This document shows, piece by piece, positions 28,788 through 38,918 of a DNA stretch of 64,000 nt. Location of the stretch: the NCBI RefSeq assembly GCF_014836535.1, contig NZ_JACSQP010000005.1, positions 186,001 to 250,000 on the forward strand. Reading direction: 5' to 3'. Source of the stretch: Microbacterium pullorum (lineage in GTDB: Bacteria > Actinomycetota > Actinomycetes > Actinomycetales > Microbacteriaceae). The translations under genes and the position numbers were made by a program. The notes beneath the pieces are model-generated. The model had not been told where the DNA came from and searched no databases. It worked only from the letters and a program-made list of their open reading frames with translations. Within the stretch, counting starts at the first letter, position 1, and the number at the start of each line of letters is the position of its first letter.

Positions 28788-28795
28788 TACCACCG

Positions 28796-30346
28796 ATGAC
28801 CGTCGAGATCCAGCGCGGCCGCAATCCGCTGCGCGATCCGGACGACCGTCGCCTGAACCGCATCGCCGGTCCGAGCGCGCTCGTCATCTTCGGCGTGACA
28901 GGGGACCTGTCACGCAAGAAGCTCATGCCCGCCGTCTACGACCTCGCCAACCGCGGGCTCCTGCCTCCTGGGTTCGCCCTGGTCGGCTTCGCCCGGCGCG
29001 ACTGGGATGACGAGGACTTCGCGCGCGTCGTCTACGACGCCGTGAAGCAGCATGCCCGCACGCCGTTCCGCGAGGAGACCTGGAAGCAGCTGCTGCAGGG
29101 CATCCGGTTCGTGTCGGGCGAGTTCGGCGACGCCGAGGCATTCCAGCGCCTGCGCGACACCGTGCACGCCCTCGACGTCGAACGCGGCACGATGGGCAAC
29201 CACGCGTACTACCTGTCGATCCCGCCCAAGGACTTCCCCCTCGTCGCGAAGCAGCTGAAGGCGTCGGGCCTGGTGGACGACACCGCCGCCGGCGACTCGA
29301 GCTGGCGCCGTGTCGTCATCGAGAAGCCGTTCGGCAGCGACCTGCAGACCGCGCGCGCGCTCAACGAGGCGCTGGAGGTGGCGTTCCCCGCCGACTCGAT
29401 CTTCCGCATCGACCACTACCTCGGCAAAGAGACGGTGCAGAACATCATGGCGCTGCGCTTCGCCAATGAGCTGTTCGAGCCGCTGTGGAACCGCAACTAC
29501 GTCGACCACGTGCAGATCACGATGGCCGAGGACATCGGCGTGGGCGGCCGTGCCGGCTACTACGACGGCATCGGCGCCGCCCGCGACGTCATCCAGAACC
29601 ACCTGCTGCAGCTGCTCGCGCTCACCGCGATGGAGGAGCCGATCTCGCTGGATGCCACGCATCTGCGCGCCGAGAAGGAGAAGGTCCTCGCTGCAGTGCA
29701 GCTGCCCGCCGACCTGTCCACGGCGACCGCCCGCGGCCAGTACGCCGGCGGCTGGCAGGGCGGCGAGAAGGTCACCGGCTTCCTCGACGAGGAGGGCATG
29801 GACCCGGCGTCCACCACCGAGACGTACGCCGCGGTGAAACTCGAGATCGCCACCCGCCGCTGGGCGGGGGTGCCGTTCTACCTGCGCACCGGCAAGCGTC
29901 TGGGCCGGCGTGTCACCGAGATCGCGGTCGTGTTCAAGCGCGCGCCGCAGCACCTGTTCCTGCGCAACCAGACCACCGAGCAGGGTCAGAACGCGCTCGT
30001 GATCCGCGTGCAGCCCGACGAGGGCGTCACGATCCGCTTCGGATCCAAGGTGCCGGGGGCTGCCACCGAGGTGCGCGACGTCACGATGGACTTCGGCTAT
30101 GGGCACGCCTTCACCGAGTCGAGCCCCGAGGCGTACGAGCGCCTCATCCTCGACGTGCTGCTGGGCGACCCGCCGCTGTTCCCCCGCCACGAGGAGGTCG
30201 AGCTGAGCTGGCGCATCCTCGATCCCATCGAGCAGTTCTGGGCCGAGCAGGGCGGACCGCTCGAACAATACTCCCCTGGTTCGTGGGGACCCCCGTCGGC
30301 TGATGAGCTGCTGGCCCGCGACGGCCGCGTCTGGAGGCGTCCATGA
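28796..30346 (+). CDS. zwf: Glucose-6-phosphate 1-dehydrogenase
   Basis: A 516-residue enzyme that oxidizes glucose-6-phosphate and reduces NADP, the entry step of the oxidative pentose-phosphate route. The nucleotide motif GVTGDLSRKK is at 33-42, EKPFG at 177-181 and the active-site RIDHYLGKE at 204-212. ATG 28796 lies eight bases after pgi; GGAGG is 13 nt upstream. It overlaps opcA by four bases. Confidence 0.96.
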   Translation: MTVEIQRGRNPLRDPDDRRLNRIAGPSALVIFGVTGDLSRKKLMPAVYDLANRGLLPPGFALVGFARRDWDDEDFARVVYDAVKQHARTPFREETWKQLLQGIRFVSGEFGDAEAFQRLRDTVHALDVERGTMGNHAYYLSIPPKDFPLVAKQLKASGLVDDTAAGDSSWRRVVIEKPFGSDLQTARALNEALEVAFPADSIFRIDHYLGKETVQNIMALRFANELFEPLWNRNYVDHVQITMAEDIGVGGRAGYYDGIGAARDVIQNHLLQLLALTAMEEPISLDATHLRAEKEKVLAAVQLPADLSTATARGQYAGGWQGGEKVTGFLDEEGMDPASTTETYAAVKLEIATRRWAGVPFYLRTGKRLGRRVTEIAVVFKRAPQHLFLRNQTTEQGQNALVIRVQPDEGVTIRFGSKVPGAATEVRDVTMDFGYGHAFTESSPEAYERLILDVLLGDPPLFPRHEEVELSWRILDPIEQFWAEQGGPLEQYSPGSWGPPSADELLARDGRVWRRP

Positions 30347-31290
30347 TCGTCGATCTGCCCGACACCACCGTGTCCCAGGTGGCGCGGTCCCTCGTCAAGG
30401 TGCGCGAGGAGGGCGGCGCTGTGGCACTCGGCCGCGTGCTGACCCTCGTCATCGCCACGTCGCACGGTCTCGAGGAAGACGCGATCGATGCGGCCAACGA
30501 CGCCTCCCGCGAACACCCCATGCGCGTCATCGTGCTGATCAGCCACCACGACGGCGATGCCCGCCTCGACGCGCAGATCCGCGTCGGCGGCGACGCGGGG
30601 GCGAGCGAGGTCATCGTGCTGCGTGCTCATGGGGATGCCACGAGCAACCCCGACAGTCTCATCACGGGTCTGCTGCTGCCCGACGCGCCGGTCGTGGCGT
30701 GGTGGCCCGACCACCCACCGGCGATTCCCGCCGAGTCCGGCATCGGACGCATCGCGCAGCGGCGCATCACCGATGCCGCGACGAAGCCGTTCACGACCGA
30801 CCGGCTGTCCGTTCTCGGGAGCACCTACGCACCCGGCGACACCGATCTGGCGTGGACGCGACTGACCCATTGGCGCGAGCAGCTGGCCGCCGTGCTCGAC
30901 CAGCCGCCCTACGAGCCGGTCACCGCCGTCGAGGTGCTCGGCGCCGGCAGCTCGCCGTCCACGGCGCTGCTCGCCGCGTGGCTGCGCCTCAAGCTCGAGG
31001 TGCCCGTCACGTGGCGTTACACGTCCCCCGAGGAATGGGACCACGGCATCCGCTCGGTGCGTCTCACCCGCGCCTCCGGCGACATCCTGCTGGAGCGCAC
31101 CAACGACATCGACGCGCACCTCGCGCAGCCGCAGCAGCCGGGCCATGAGATCGTGCTCCCCCGTCGCACGCTGCGCGAGTGCCTCGCCGAGGAGCTGCGC
31201 CGGCTCGATCCGGACGTCCTGTATGGTCGTGTCATCACGGAGGGCTGGGATCTGCTCGGTCCCGCAGTGGTACAGGAGTCGCATGGCTGA
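30343..31290 (+). CDS. opcA: Glucose-6-phosphate dehydrogenase assembly protein OpcA
   Basis: A 315-residue OpcA, a partner that activates or assembles Zwf in cyanobacteria and actinobacteria. Family marks: the N-terminal VIVDLPDTTVSQVARSL in short form DLPDTTVSQV, LLLPDAPVVAWWPD and DLAWTRLTHWREQLAA. No catalytic motif is expected. It overlaps zwf by four bases and pgl by eight, consistent with strict co-expression. Confidence 0.93.
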   Translation: MIVDLPDTTVSQVARSLVKVREEGGAVALGRVLTLVIATSHGLEEDAIDAANDASREHPMRVIVLISHHDGDARLDAQIRVGGDAGASEVIVLRAHGDATSNPDSLITGLLLPDAPVVAWWPDHPPAIPAESGIGRIAQRRITDAATKPFTTDRLSVLGSTYAPGDTDLAWTRLTHWREQLAAVLDQPPYEPVTAVEVLGAGSSPSTALLAAWLRLKLEVPVTWRYTSPEEWDHGIRSVRLTRASGDILLERTNDIDAHLAQPQQPGHEIVLPRRTLRECLAEELRRLDPDVLYGRVITEGWDLLGPAVVQESHG

Positions 31291-32068
31291 GTTCACCACC
31301 GAGAAGCGGGTGGTGGTCCGCCCCGACCCCGCCCACGTCGCACGGTCCGTGGCCACCCGGGTGCTGTCCCGATTGGGCAAGCGGGGCCGCGCGGGACTCG
31401 TCAGCCACGTGTCGCTCACCGGCGGCGTGATGGGTGGCGTCGTGCTGCGCGCGATCGCCGACCATCCCAAGCGCGACGACGTCGACTGGTCGCTCGTGCA
31501 TTTCTGGTGGAGCGACGAGCGGTTCCTCCCCCGCGAGCACCGTGACCGCAACGAGCGCGTCGGGCGCACCACGCTGTTCGACCACATCGATGTCCCGGCC
31601 GAGAACATCCACCCGATCCCCGCGTCCGACGCGGGCATCGACATGGATGCCGCCGCGGAGGCGTACGAGCGGGAGCTCGCCCGGTTCGCCGACGAGGAGA
31701 CCGGCAACCCGTGGCCGTCGTTCCAGATCACCTTCCTGGGTGTCGGACCCGACGGGCACATCGCGTCGCTGTTCCCCGACCGCCCCGAGATCCAGGTCAC
31801 CGACCGCGCGGTGGTCGCGGTGCGGGACTCGCCCAAGCCGCCTTCCGAGCGCATCACCATGACGCGCCCGGTCATCAACTCGGCGGTGCGCGTGTGGATG
31901 GTGCTCGCCGGTGCCGACAAGGCCGCGGCGCTCGGACTCGTACTCGCCGGCGCCAGCTACGACAGTGTGCCGGCGGCCGGGGCCAAGGGCCGGCGGCGGA
32001 CGATCATCTTCGTCGATGAGGCGGCCGCGTCACAGGTGCCACCCGAGCTCATCGACGGCGAGTACTGA
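31283..32068 (+). CDS. pgl: 6-phosphogluconolactonase
   Basis: A 261-residue DevB/SOL-type lactonase that opens 6-phosphogluconolactone made by Zwf. Motifs: SLTGGVMGG, HFWWSDERFLP, FLGVGPDGHIASLFP with the catalytic histidine, and RITMTRPVINSA. ATG 31283 lies inside the end of opcA. Last gene of the pentose-phosphate operon, followed by a strong hairpin. No gnd (6-phosphogluconate dehydrogenase) is present in the window. Confidence 0.93.
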   Translation: MAEFTTEKRVVVRPDPAHVARSVATRVLSRLGKRGRAGLVSHVSLTGGVMGGVVLRAIADHPKRDDVDWSLVHFWWSDERFLPREHRDRNERVGRTTLFDHIDVPAENIHPIPASDAGIDMDAAAEAYERELARFADEETGNPWPSFQITFLGVGPDGHIASLFPDRPEIQVTDRAVVAVRDSPKPPSERITMTRPVINSAVRVWMVLAGADKAAALGLVLAGASYDSVPAAGAKGRRRTIIFVDEAAASQVPPELIDGEY

Positions 32069-32079
32069 CCGCCCGACAG

Positions 32080-32116
32080 ACGAAGAAGGGGATGCCATCG
32101 GCATCCCCTTCTTCGT
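32080..32116. terminator. Two-way terminator between pgl and rbpA
   Basis: A perfect 17-bp stem (ACGAAGAAGGGGATGCC with its complement) around a 3-nt loop, placed 12 bases after the pgl stop and 28 bases beyond the rbpA stop on the opposite strand. It is the cleanest terminator in the window; no U-run follows. Confidence 0.88.
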
Positions 32117-32143
32117 ATGTGTCGACCGACGTGCGGTCTCAGA

Positions 32144-32497
32144 TCACAGGCCGCGGCGCTCGCGCAGCTGCGTGAGGGCGTCGTCGAGGAGGGTCGCCGC
32201 CTCTTCTTCGGTGCGGCGCTCCTTCACGTAGGCCAGGTGGGTCTTGTACGGCTCGGGCTTGGCCAGGGCCGGCGGGTTCTGCTGGTCGCGCCCCGCGGGA
32301 AGACCGGAGTGGGGGGAGTCGATCGTCTCGGGGATCTCGTCCTCGGCGATGCCGGCGGCGAAGAAGCGCACCGTCTCGTTGCCGAGGGCGTCCCAGTACG
32401 ACACCGACACGCGGTCGGCGTGGAAGCCGTGGTCCTGCTCACCCATCGGGCCGGCACCCACACGAGTGCCGCGGATCGCGTTGCCGCCTGTAGCCAT
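32144..32497 (-). CDS. rbpA: RNA polymerase-binding protein RbpA
   Basis: A 117-residue RbpA, the actinobacterial factor that binds RNA polymerase and the primary sigma factor and helps open promoters. Family stretches: GNAIRGTRVGAGPMGE at the N-terminus, then YKTHLAYVKERRTEEEAATLLDDAL in short form THLAYVKERR. There is no cysteine at all, so the zinc site known from Streptomyces RbpA is absent, as it is in some other actinobacterial lineages. AGGGAATC precedes the ATG. Confidence 0.93.
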   Translation of the reverse strand: MATGGNAIRGTRVGAGPMGEQDHGFHADRVSVSYWDALGNETVRFFAAGIAEDEIPETIDSPHSGLPAGRDQQNPPALAKPEPYKTHLAYVKERRTEEEAATLLDDALTQLRERRGL

Positions 32498-32498
32498 G

Positions 32499-32747
32499 TC
32501 AGATTCCCTGGAACTTGGTGATCAGGCCCAGGGCCACGATCGAGACGAACCACGCGAGAGCGAGGATGACGGTGAATCGGTTGAGGTTGCGTTCGGCCAG
32601 GCCCGAAGAGCCCATCGCCGACGTCATGCCACCGCCGAACATGTCGGAAAGCCCGCCGCCCCGCCCCTTGTGGAGCAGGATCAGAAGGGTCAGCAGCAGG
32701 CTGGTGATGCCCAGCAGCACCTGCAGAGAGAACTCGAGGATTGGCAC
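32499..32747 (-). CDS. secG: Preprotein translocase subunit SecG
   Basis: An 82-residue SecG with two hydrophobic helices around the family signature LLHKGRGGGLSDMFGGG. It assists SecYE in protein export. GTG 32747 (start VPILEFSL) gives the normal family N-terminus; the frame is open a little further upstream but without family similarity. It lies beyond the glycolytic genes gap-pgk-tpiA, the usual actinobacterial order, but has its own TATACT box and is separated from tpiA by a hairpin. Confidence 0.92.
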   Translation of the reverse strand: MPILEFSLQVLLGITSLLLTLLILLHKGRGGGLSDMFGGGMTSAMGSSGLAERNLNRFTVILALAWFVSIVALGLITKFQGI

Positions 32748-32795
32748 AGTCGTAGAAGCCTTTCGCTGCGATCCCTGCGGACCGCACAAAGATCG

Positions 32796-32801
32796 AGTAT
32801 A
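32796..32801 (-). promoter_or_regulatory. Candidate -10 (TATACT) for secG
   Basis: On the minus strand TATACT lies 48 nt before the secG GTG, between the hairpin at 32829-32867 and the gene, suggesting secG has its own promoter. Confidence 0.4.
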
Positions 32802-32828
32802 CCGATGCTGCTCGGTCTCAGCGTATCC

Positions 32829-32867
32829 CCCGCCCGGTGACCGCGGATCGCGCGGCCGCCGGGCGGG
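32829..32867 (-). terminator. Hairpin after tpiA
   Basis: CCCGCCCGG (32829-32837) pairs with CCGGGCGGG (32859-32867) across a GC-rich 21-nt loop, 34 bases past the tpiA stop. It may end or weaken the gap-pgk-tpiA transcript before secG. Confidence 0.5.
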
Positions 32868-32900
32868 AGGATTTCGCTGAACGCAGCGGAAACGCGTCGG

Positions 32901-33689
32901 TCAGACGCCGACGTGCTTCTGGTAACGGATGATCGCCGCGAACTCATCCACCAGCAGGCTGGCGCCGCCGACGAGCGCGCCGTCGACGTCGGGCTCACGC
33001 ATGAAGCTCGCGATGTTTCCCGACTTCACGGAGCCGCCGTAGAGCACACGGGTGCGCTCCGCCGCGTCGGCGCCGAGCTTTGCAGCCACGACGTCGCGAA
33101 GCTTCGCGCACACGTCCTGTGCCTGTTCGGGCGTGGCTGCCTGACCCGAGCCGATGGCCCAGACCGGCTCGTAGGCCACGACGATGTCGGCATCGGCGGG
33201 GACCGACTCGAGGGCGACCTCGAGCTGGCCCACCGGCACCGCGCTGGCGCCGTGGGTCTCGAGATCCTCGGCGGTCTCGCCCACGCAGATCACCGGAACC
33301 AGCCCGTGCCGCAGCGCCGCCTGCACCTTCGCCGCCACGACCTCATCGGTCTCGGCGTGGTACTGACGACGTTCGGAGTGCCCGATGATGACGTATGCGC
33401 AGTCGAGCTTGGACAGGAACGCACCGGAGATCTCGCCGGTGTAGGCACCGGAGTCGTGTGCCGACAGGTCCTGCGCACCGAGCGCGAAGGCGATCTTGTC
33501 GGCATCCAGCAGCGTCTGCACGGCACGCAGGTCGGTGTACGGCGGGAAGACCGCCACCTCGACACTGCCGTCCTCGTGCTTGGCGTCCTTGAGCGTCCAC
33601 GCGAGCTTCTGGACGAACGCGATCGCCTGCAGGTGATCGAGGTTCATCTTCCAGTTGCCGGCGATGAGCGGCGTGCGGTTCACTCCCAT
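32901..33689 (-). CDS. tpiA: Triosephosphate isomerase
   Basis: A 262-residue TIM-barrel enzyme that interconverts dihydroxyacetone phosphate and glyceraldehyde-3-phosphate. Asn12 and Lys14 lie in GNWKMN, the catalytic histidine in IIGHSERR, and the catalytic glutamate in VAYEPVWAIGSG; phosphate-binding GGSVKSGN and VGGASL follow. The ATG overlaps the end of pgk by 10 bases. Confidence 0.96.
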   Translation of the reverse strand: MGVNRTPLIAGNWKMNLDHLQAIAFVQKLAWTLKDAKHEDGSVEVAVFPPYTDLRAVQTLLDADKIAFALGAQDLSAHDSGAYTGEISGAFLSKLDCAYVIIGHSERRQYHAETDEVVAAKVQAALRHGLVPVICVGETAEDLETHGASAVPVGQLEVALESVPADADIVVAYEPVWAIGSGQAATPEQAQDVCAKLRDVVAAKLGADAAERTRVLYGGSVKSGNIASFMREPDVDGALVGGASLLVDEFAAIIRYQKHVGV

Positions 33690-34894
33690 CCGAGCACCTC
33701 CAGTCCGGGCAGACGCTTGCCTTCGAGGAACTCCAGGCTCGCGCCACCGCCGGTGGAGATGTGACCGAACTGGTCGTCGGCGAAGCCCAGCTGACGCACC
33801 GCGGCGGCGGAGTCGCCACCGCCGACGACGGACAGTCCGTCGACCTCGGTGAGGGCCTGCGCGACGGCCTTCGTGCCGGCGGCGAACGCGTCCATCTCGA
33901 ACACGCCCATCGGGCCGTTCCAGAAGACCGTCTTGCTGCCACGGATCGCGTCGGCGAAGTGCTCGGCGGTCTTGGGTCCGATGTCCAGCCCCATTCCGTC
34001 GGCGCCGAACGGCGTCGCTTCGATCGCGTCGGCATCGGCCACGACGTGGTCGGCGTCGGCGGCGAACGATGCCGCCACCACCACGTCCACGGGCAGCACC
34101 AGCTCCACGCCCAGCTCTTGCGCCTTGGCGATGTAGCCGCGAACCGTCTCGAGCTGATCCTGCTCGAGCAGGCTCGTGCCGACCTTGTGGCCCTGGGCCG
34201 CGAGGAAGGTGTACATCATGCCGCCGCCGATGCAGATCTTCTGCACCCGCGGGAGCAGATGCGCGATGACGCCCAGCTTGTCGCTGACCTTCGACCCGCC
34301 CAGCACGACCGTGTACGGCCGCTCCGGCTTCTCGGTGAGGCGGTCGAGCACGTCGACCTCCTTCTCGATGAGGTACCCGGCCGCTGAGGGCAGGATCTCG
34401 GCGAGATCGAAGACCGACGCCTGCTTGCGGTGCACGACGCCGAACCCGTCGGAGACGAGCACGTCCCCGAGTTCTGCGAGCTGCTCGGCGAACGCGCGAC
34501 GCTCGGCCGCATCCTTCGCCGTCTCGCCCGCGTTGAACCGCAGGTTCTCGATGATGGCGATGTCACCGTCTTCCAGGGCCGCCACGGCGTCGTGCGCCGA
34601 GGGACCCACGGTGTCGCGGGCGAACGCGACCGGCTTGCCGAGCAGCTCCGACAGCCGCTGCGCCACGGGGGCCAGCGTGTACTTCTCGTCGGGGGCGCCG
34701 GCGGGCCGGCCCAGGTGCGAGCACGCGATGACACGCGCTCCCTGGTTGATGAGGTGATTCAGCGTGGGGAGCGCGGCCCGCACGCGGCCATCGTCCGTGA
34801 TGACGCCGTCCTTGAGGGGGACGTTGAAGTCAGCACGGACGATGACGCGCTTGCCGGCCAGCGAACCCAGCGATTCGAGGGTGCGCAGGGCCAT
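33680..34894 (-). CDS. pgk: Phosphoglycerate kinase
   Basis: A 404-residue two-domain kinase that makes ATP from 1,3-bisphosphoglycerate. RVIVRADFNVPL is in the N-terminal domain, followed by SHLGRP, ENLRFN and GGSKVSDK; the C-terminal domain has GPMGVFE and GGGDSAAAV. ATG 34894 gives the expected N-terminus; the frame continues upstream into gap without family similarity. It lies five bases downstream of gap. Confidence 0.96.
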   Translation of the reverse strand: MALRTLESLGSLAGKRVIVRADFNVPLKDGVITDDGRVRAALPTLNHLINQGARVIACSHLGRPAGAPDEKYTLAPVAQRLSELLGKPVAFARDTVGPSAHDAVAALEDGDIAIIENLRFNAGETAKDAAERRAFAEQLAELGDVLVSDGFGVVHRKQASVFDLAEILPSAAGYLIEKEVDVLDRLTEKPERPYTVVLGGSKVSDKLGVIAHLLPRVQKICIGGGMMYTFLAAQGHKVGTSLLEQDQLETVRGYIAKAQELGVELVLPVDVVVAASFAADADHVVADADAIEATPFGADGMGLDIGPKTAEHFADAIRGSKTVFWNGPMGVFEMDAFAAGTKAVAQALTEVDGLSVVGGGDSAAAVRQLGFADDQFGHISTGGGASLEFLEGKRLPGLEVLGWE

Positions 34895-34899
34895 GGCCG

Positions 34900-35952
<1,053 letters not shown>

Positions 35953-35960
35953 TCACGATC

Positions 35961-36002
35961 TTCTCTCGATAGAGAGGATGTCCTCTCCAGACAGAGAGGA
36001 TG
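35961..36002 (-). promoter_or_regulatory. Direct and inverted repeats upstream of gap
   Basis: AGAGAGGATG occurs at 35971-35980 and again at 35993-36002, a 22-bp period (two helical turns), with CTCTC/GAGAG inverted pairs around them. They lie 57-98 bases before the gap start in an otherwise plain GC-rich spacer, so a dimeric regulator site is likely. I cannot name the regulator. Confidence 0.5.
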
Positions 36003-36057
36003 CCGGAACCCCGCCCCGTTCCCGGGAGGATTCAGGCATCCTCACCTGTCTTCGACC

Positions 36058-36675
36058 CTACAGCAGACCGGCCGTCTTCTCACGGGCAGACGCGAACCGG
36101 TCACCCACATTTTCCCAGTTGGCGATGTTCCAGAACGCCTTGACGTAGTCGGCGCGCACGTTCTGGTAGTCGAGGTAGTACGCGTGCTCCCAGACGTCGA
36201 GGAGCAGCAGCGGGACGGTGCCCGCGGCGAACTGCGACTGCTGGTCGAAGAACTGCTGGATGATGAGGTTCTCACCCAGCGAATCCCAGAACAGCCCGGC
36301 CCAGCCGGAGCCCTGCACGCCCAGCGCGGCGGCGGAGAAGTGGGCCTGGAACTTGTCGAACGAGCCGAAGTGGTCGTCGATGGCCGAGGCCAGGTCGCCG
36401 ACGGGCTTGTCGCCGCCGTTGGGCGAAAGGTTCGTCCAGAAGATCGAGTGGTTGACGTGACCGCCGAGGTTGAAGGCGAGGTCCTTCTCGAGCTTGTTCA
36501 CGTTCGCGAAGTTGCCGGTCTCGCGCGCTTCGGCGAGCTGTTCGAGCGCCGTGTTGGCACCGGTCACGTAGGCCTGGTGGTGCTTGTCGTGGTGCAGCTG
36601 CATGATCTTGCCGCTGATGCTGGGCTCCAGCGCCGCGTAGTCATAAGGCAGCTCGGGCAGGGTGTATTTCGCCAT
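36058..36675 (-). CDS. sodA: Superoxide dismutase, Mn/Fe family
   Basis: A 205-residue cytoplasmic SOD. The four metal ligands are in place: His28 (LHHDKHH), His76 ([10 protein letters not shown]), Asp160 and His164 ([11 protein letters not shown]). GGH before the second ligand favours Mn or dual-metal use over a strict Fe enzyme, but metal choice cannot be read securely. AGGAAGAAG precedes the ATG, and a TAGGAT -10 candidate lies at 36740-36735. Confidence 0.94.
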   Translation of the reverse strand: MAKYTLPELPYDYAALEPSISGKIMQLHHDKHHQAYVTGANTALEQLAEARETGNFANVNKLEKDLAFNLGGHVNHSIFWTNLSPNGGDKPVGDLASAIDDHFGSFDKFQAHFSAAALGVQGSGWAGLFWDSLGENLIIQQFFDQQSQFAAGTVPLLLLDVWEHAYYLDYQNVRADYVKAFWNIANWENVGDRFASAREKTAGLL

Positions 36676-36973
36676 GTTCGCTTCTTCCTGTCGGCGCCGC
36701 GCCGAAGTCCTCGGTGCGGCGAGGGGACCTGATCATCCTAATGAGCGACAACACCCGCGGCACGAGGTTGCTTCCCGATGCCCGACCCGCTATCCCCGCC
36801 CCCGTCCCCGCTCGCGGGGCGCCCCGATCGCTGAGACGACATCTGGTGGCCGAGACGAAGGGAAACGACCGTCGTCTCGGCCGTCAGGAGTCGTTTCACC
36901 GTGGCGCGCGGCGCGGCGCGGCGCGGCGCGGGGAGGCGCGGCGCGGGGCGCGGCGCGCGCGCGGCGGAGGGCG
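36676..36973. other. Intergenic region with hairpin and GGCGC tract between whiA and sodA
   Basis: No gene is seen in these 298 bases. From low to high coordinates they hold the sodA leader and its -10 (TAGGAT, 36740-36735), a nested hairpin at 36832-36898, and a tract of GGCGC/GCGCG units at 36903-36966 ending at the whiA stop. The hairpin is the likely whiA terminator. Confidence 0.6.
36832..36898 (-). terminator. Nested hairpin downstream of whiA
   Basis: Inner perfect 11-bp arms GGCCGAGACGA (36848-36858) and TCGTCTCGGCC (36872-36882) are enclosed by outer arms TGAGACGAC (36832-36840) and GTCGTTTCA (36890-36898), which pair with one G-U. The position is 76 bases past the whiA stop on the minus strand. 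No U-run. Confidence 0.6.
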
Positions 36974-37951
36974 TCAGTCGTCGTCGCCGGCGGGAACGGC
37001 GGATTCGGTGTCGGGGACACCGTCGAGTTCCGCCTTCTTGTCGGCCATCGCGAGCAGTCGTCGGATGCGACCGGCGACGGCGTCCTTCGTGAGCGGCGGC
37101 TCGGCGTGGTGACCGAGTTCGTCCAGGCTCGCGTCGCGGTGCGCGAGGCGCAGCTCCCCCGCCTGACGCAGGTGCGGCGGCACCTCGTCACCGAGGATCT
37201 CGAGCGCCCGCTCGACACGCGCGCACGCGGCGACGGCGGCCTGGGCCGAGCGACGCAGGTTCGCGTCGTCGAAGTTCACAAGTCGGTTCACCCCGGCACG
37301 CACCTCGCGGCGCTGGCGCAGCTGCTCCCACTCGGCCGCGGTGCGCACCGCACCCATCTCGGCGAGGGTCGCCCGGATCGCCTCGCCGTCGCGCACGACG
37401 ACGCGCGGGACGCCCCGCACCTCCCGCGCCTTGGCGGCGATTCCGAGCCGGTGCGCGGCGCCGACGAGCGCCATGGCCGCCTCGCCCGAGGGGCACGAGA
37501 TCTCCAGCGCTGCAGAGCGGCCGGGGTCACTCAGGCTGCCGGCGGCGAGGAACGCACCACGCCAGATGGCGGCGAGGTCGGGACGCGCGCCGGTGGTGAG
37601 CTTGTTCGGCAGCCCGCGCACGGGTCGGCGACGCTGGTCGAGCAGGCCGGTCTGGCGGGCGAGCGTCTCGCCGCCGTCGATCACCCGCACGGCGAAGTGA
37701 CCGCCGGCGCGGCCGCCGGAGGCCTGCACGTGGGCGAGCTCGGGGCGCACCCCGTAGATCTCCATGAGGTCACGCGCCACGCGCCGGGCAAGGCCGTCGG
37801 ACTCGAGTTCGGCCTCGACCGCGACACGGCCGGCGATGGAGTGCAGTCCGCCCGAGAAGCGCAGCAGGGCTGTCAGCTCGGCGACCCGCGCCGTCGGGCG
37901 AGGGTCGCGGATGGCGGCCAGCTCGGCCTTCACGTCAGCGGTCAGCGGCAC
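36974..37951 (-). CDS. whiA: Sporulation/cell-division regulator WhiA
   Basis: A 325-residue WhiA, a DNA-binding regulator that in Streptomyces controls cell division during sporulation and is kept in non-sporulating actinobacteria. The N-terminal homing-endonuclease-like fold is marked by [26 protein letters not shown] and [12 protein letters not shown]; the C-terminal helix-turn-helix by [33 protein letters not shown], key part ASLDELG. GTG start with GGAAGGA upstream. Lies 63 bases after rapZ. Confidence 0.93.
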   Translation of the reverse strand: MPLTADVKAELAAIRDPRPTARVAELTALLRFSGGLHSIAGRVAVEAELESDGLARRVARDLMEIYGVRPELAHVQASGGRAGGHFAVRVIDGGETLARQTGLLDQRRRPVRGLPNKLTTGARPDLAAIWRGAFLAAGSLSDPGRSAALEISCPSGEAAMALVGAAHRLGIAAKAREVRGVPRVVVRDGEAIRATLAEMGAVRTAAEWEQLRQRREVRAGVNRLVNFDDANLRRSAQAAVAACARVERALEILGDEVPPHLRQAGELRLAHRDASLDELGHHAEPPLTKDAVAGRIRRLLAMADKKAELDGVPDTESAVPAGDDD

Positions 37952-38014
37952 GGGAATCCTTCCAAGAGGGCGCGGGGGACAATCGTCCAGCTTACTCCCG
38001 ACCGTGATGGGCGT

Positions 38015-38890
38015 TTACTCCCGACCGAGGTCCCGGTGCTTCACCCGCACAGCGACGCCGGGCAACGATGCCAGCCGCCGTGCCAGTTCCTCGGTGGTCG
38101 CCACGGAGCGGTGCTTGCCTCCGGTGCAGCCGATGGCGATCGTCGAATGGGGCTTGTTCTCGCGTTGGTAGCCGGCGATCACCGGGGTCAGCGCCGCCAC
38201 GTAGGCGTCGAGGAACTCCGTGGCGCCCTCCTGCGAGAAGACGTAGTCGCGCACCGCTTCGTCCTTGCCGGTGAACTGCTTGAGCTCCGGCACCCAGTAG
38301 GGGTTCGGCAGGAACCGCATGTCGGCGACGATGTCGGCGTCGGGTGGCATCCCGTATTTGAAACCGAAGCTCATGACGGTCAGGGTGTGGCGGGCAGACC
38401 CTTCGGCGGCGAAGAGATCGACGACCCGGGTGGCGAGCTGGTGGATGTTGTCCTGGGAGGTGTCGATGATGACGTCGGCGCTCTCGCGCACCCGCGCCAG
38501 GCGCACTCGTTCACGGTGGATGCCGTCCAGCAGCGTGCCGTCGCCCTGCAGCGGGTGGGGACGACGCACCGATTCGAACCGGCGCACCAGCACCTCGTCG
38601 GAGGCGTCGAGGAACAGCACGCGCAGGTGGCGTCCATCGCGCAACGCCTGGGTGATGCGCGGGAGCTCGGCGAAGAGGTCGCGTCCTCGCACGTCGACGA
38701 CGGCGGCGACCTTGGGCAGCGAGCTGCCGGCGAGTTCGCTGAGATCCAGCAGCGGCCGAAGCATCTGCGGCGGCAGGTTGTCCACGACGTACCAGCCGAG
38801 GTCTTCCAGCGCGTTCGCGGCGGTGGTGCGCCCGGCTCCGGACATGCCGGTGACGATGAGGACCTCGCCCGCGTCCTTCGTACCTGCCAT
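38015..38890 (-). CDS. rapZ: RNase adapter/nucleotide-binding protein RapZ (YvcJ)
   Basis: A 291-residue RapZ-family P-loop protein. Its P-loop is GMSGAGRTT (15-23), with arginine where most P-loops have lysine, a replacement common in actinobacterial members. Other marks: [10 protein letters not shown], and in the C-terminal domain [16 protein letters not shown] and [10 protein letters not shown], which forms the ligand pocket. In E. coli RapZ guides decay of a small RNA controlling GlmS; the actinobacterial role is not settled. Confidence 0.92.
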   Translation of the reverse strand: MAGTKDAGEVLIVTGMSGAGRTTAANALEDLGWYVVDNLPPQMLRPLLDLSELAGSSLPKVAAVVDVRGRDLFAELPRITQALRDGRHLRVLFLDASDEVLVRRFESVRRPHPLQGDGTLLDGIHRERVRLARVRESADVIIDTSQDNIHQLATRVVDLFAAEGSARHTLTVMSFGFKYGMPPDADIVADMRFLPNPYWVPELKQFTGKDEAVRDYVFSQEGATEFLDAYVAALTPVIAGYQRENKPHSTIAIGCTGGKHRSVATTEELARRLASLPGVAVRVKHRDLGRE

Positions 38891-38918
38891 CCAGCGACCT
38901 CCGTCGTCGGATGCCAGC

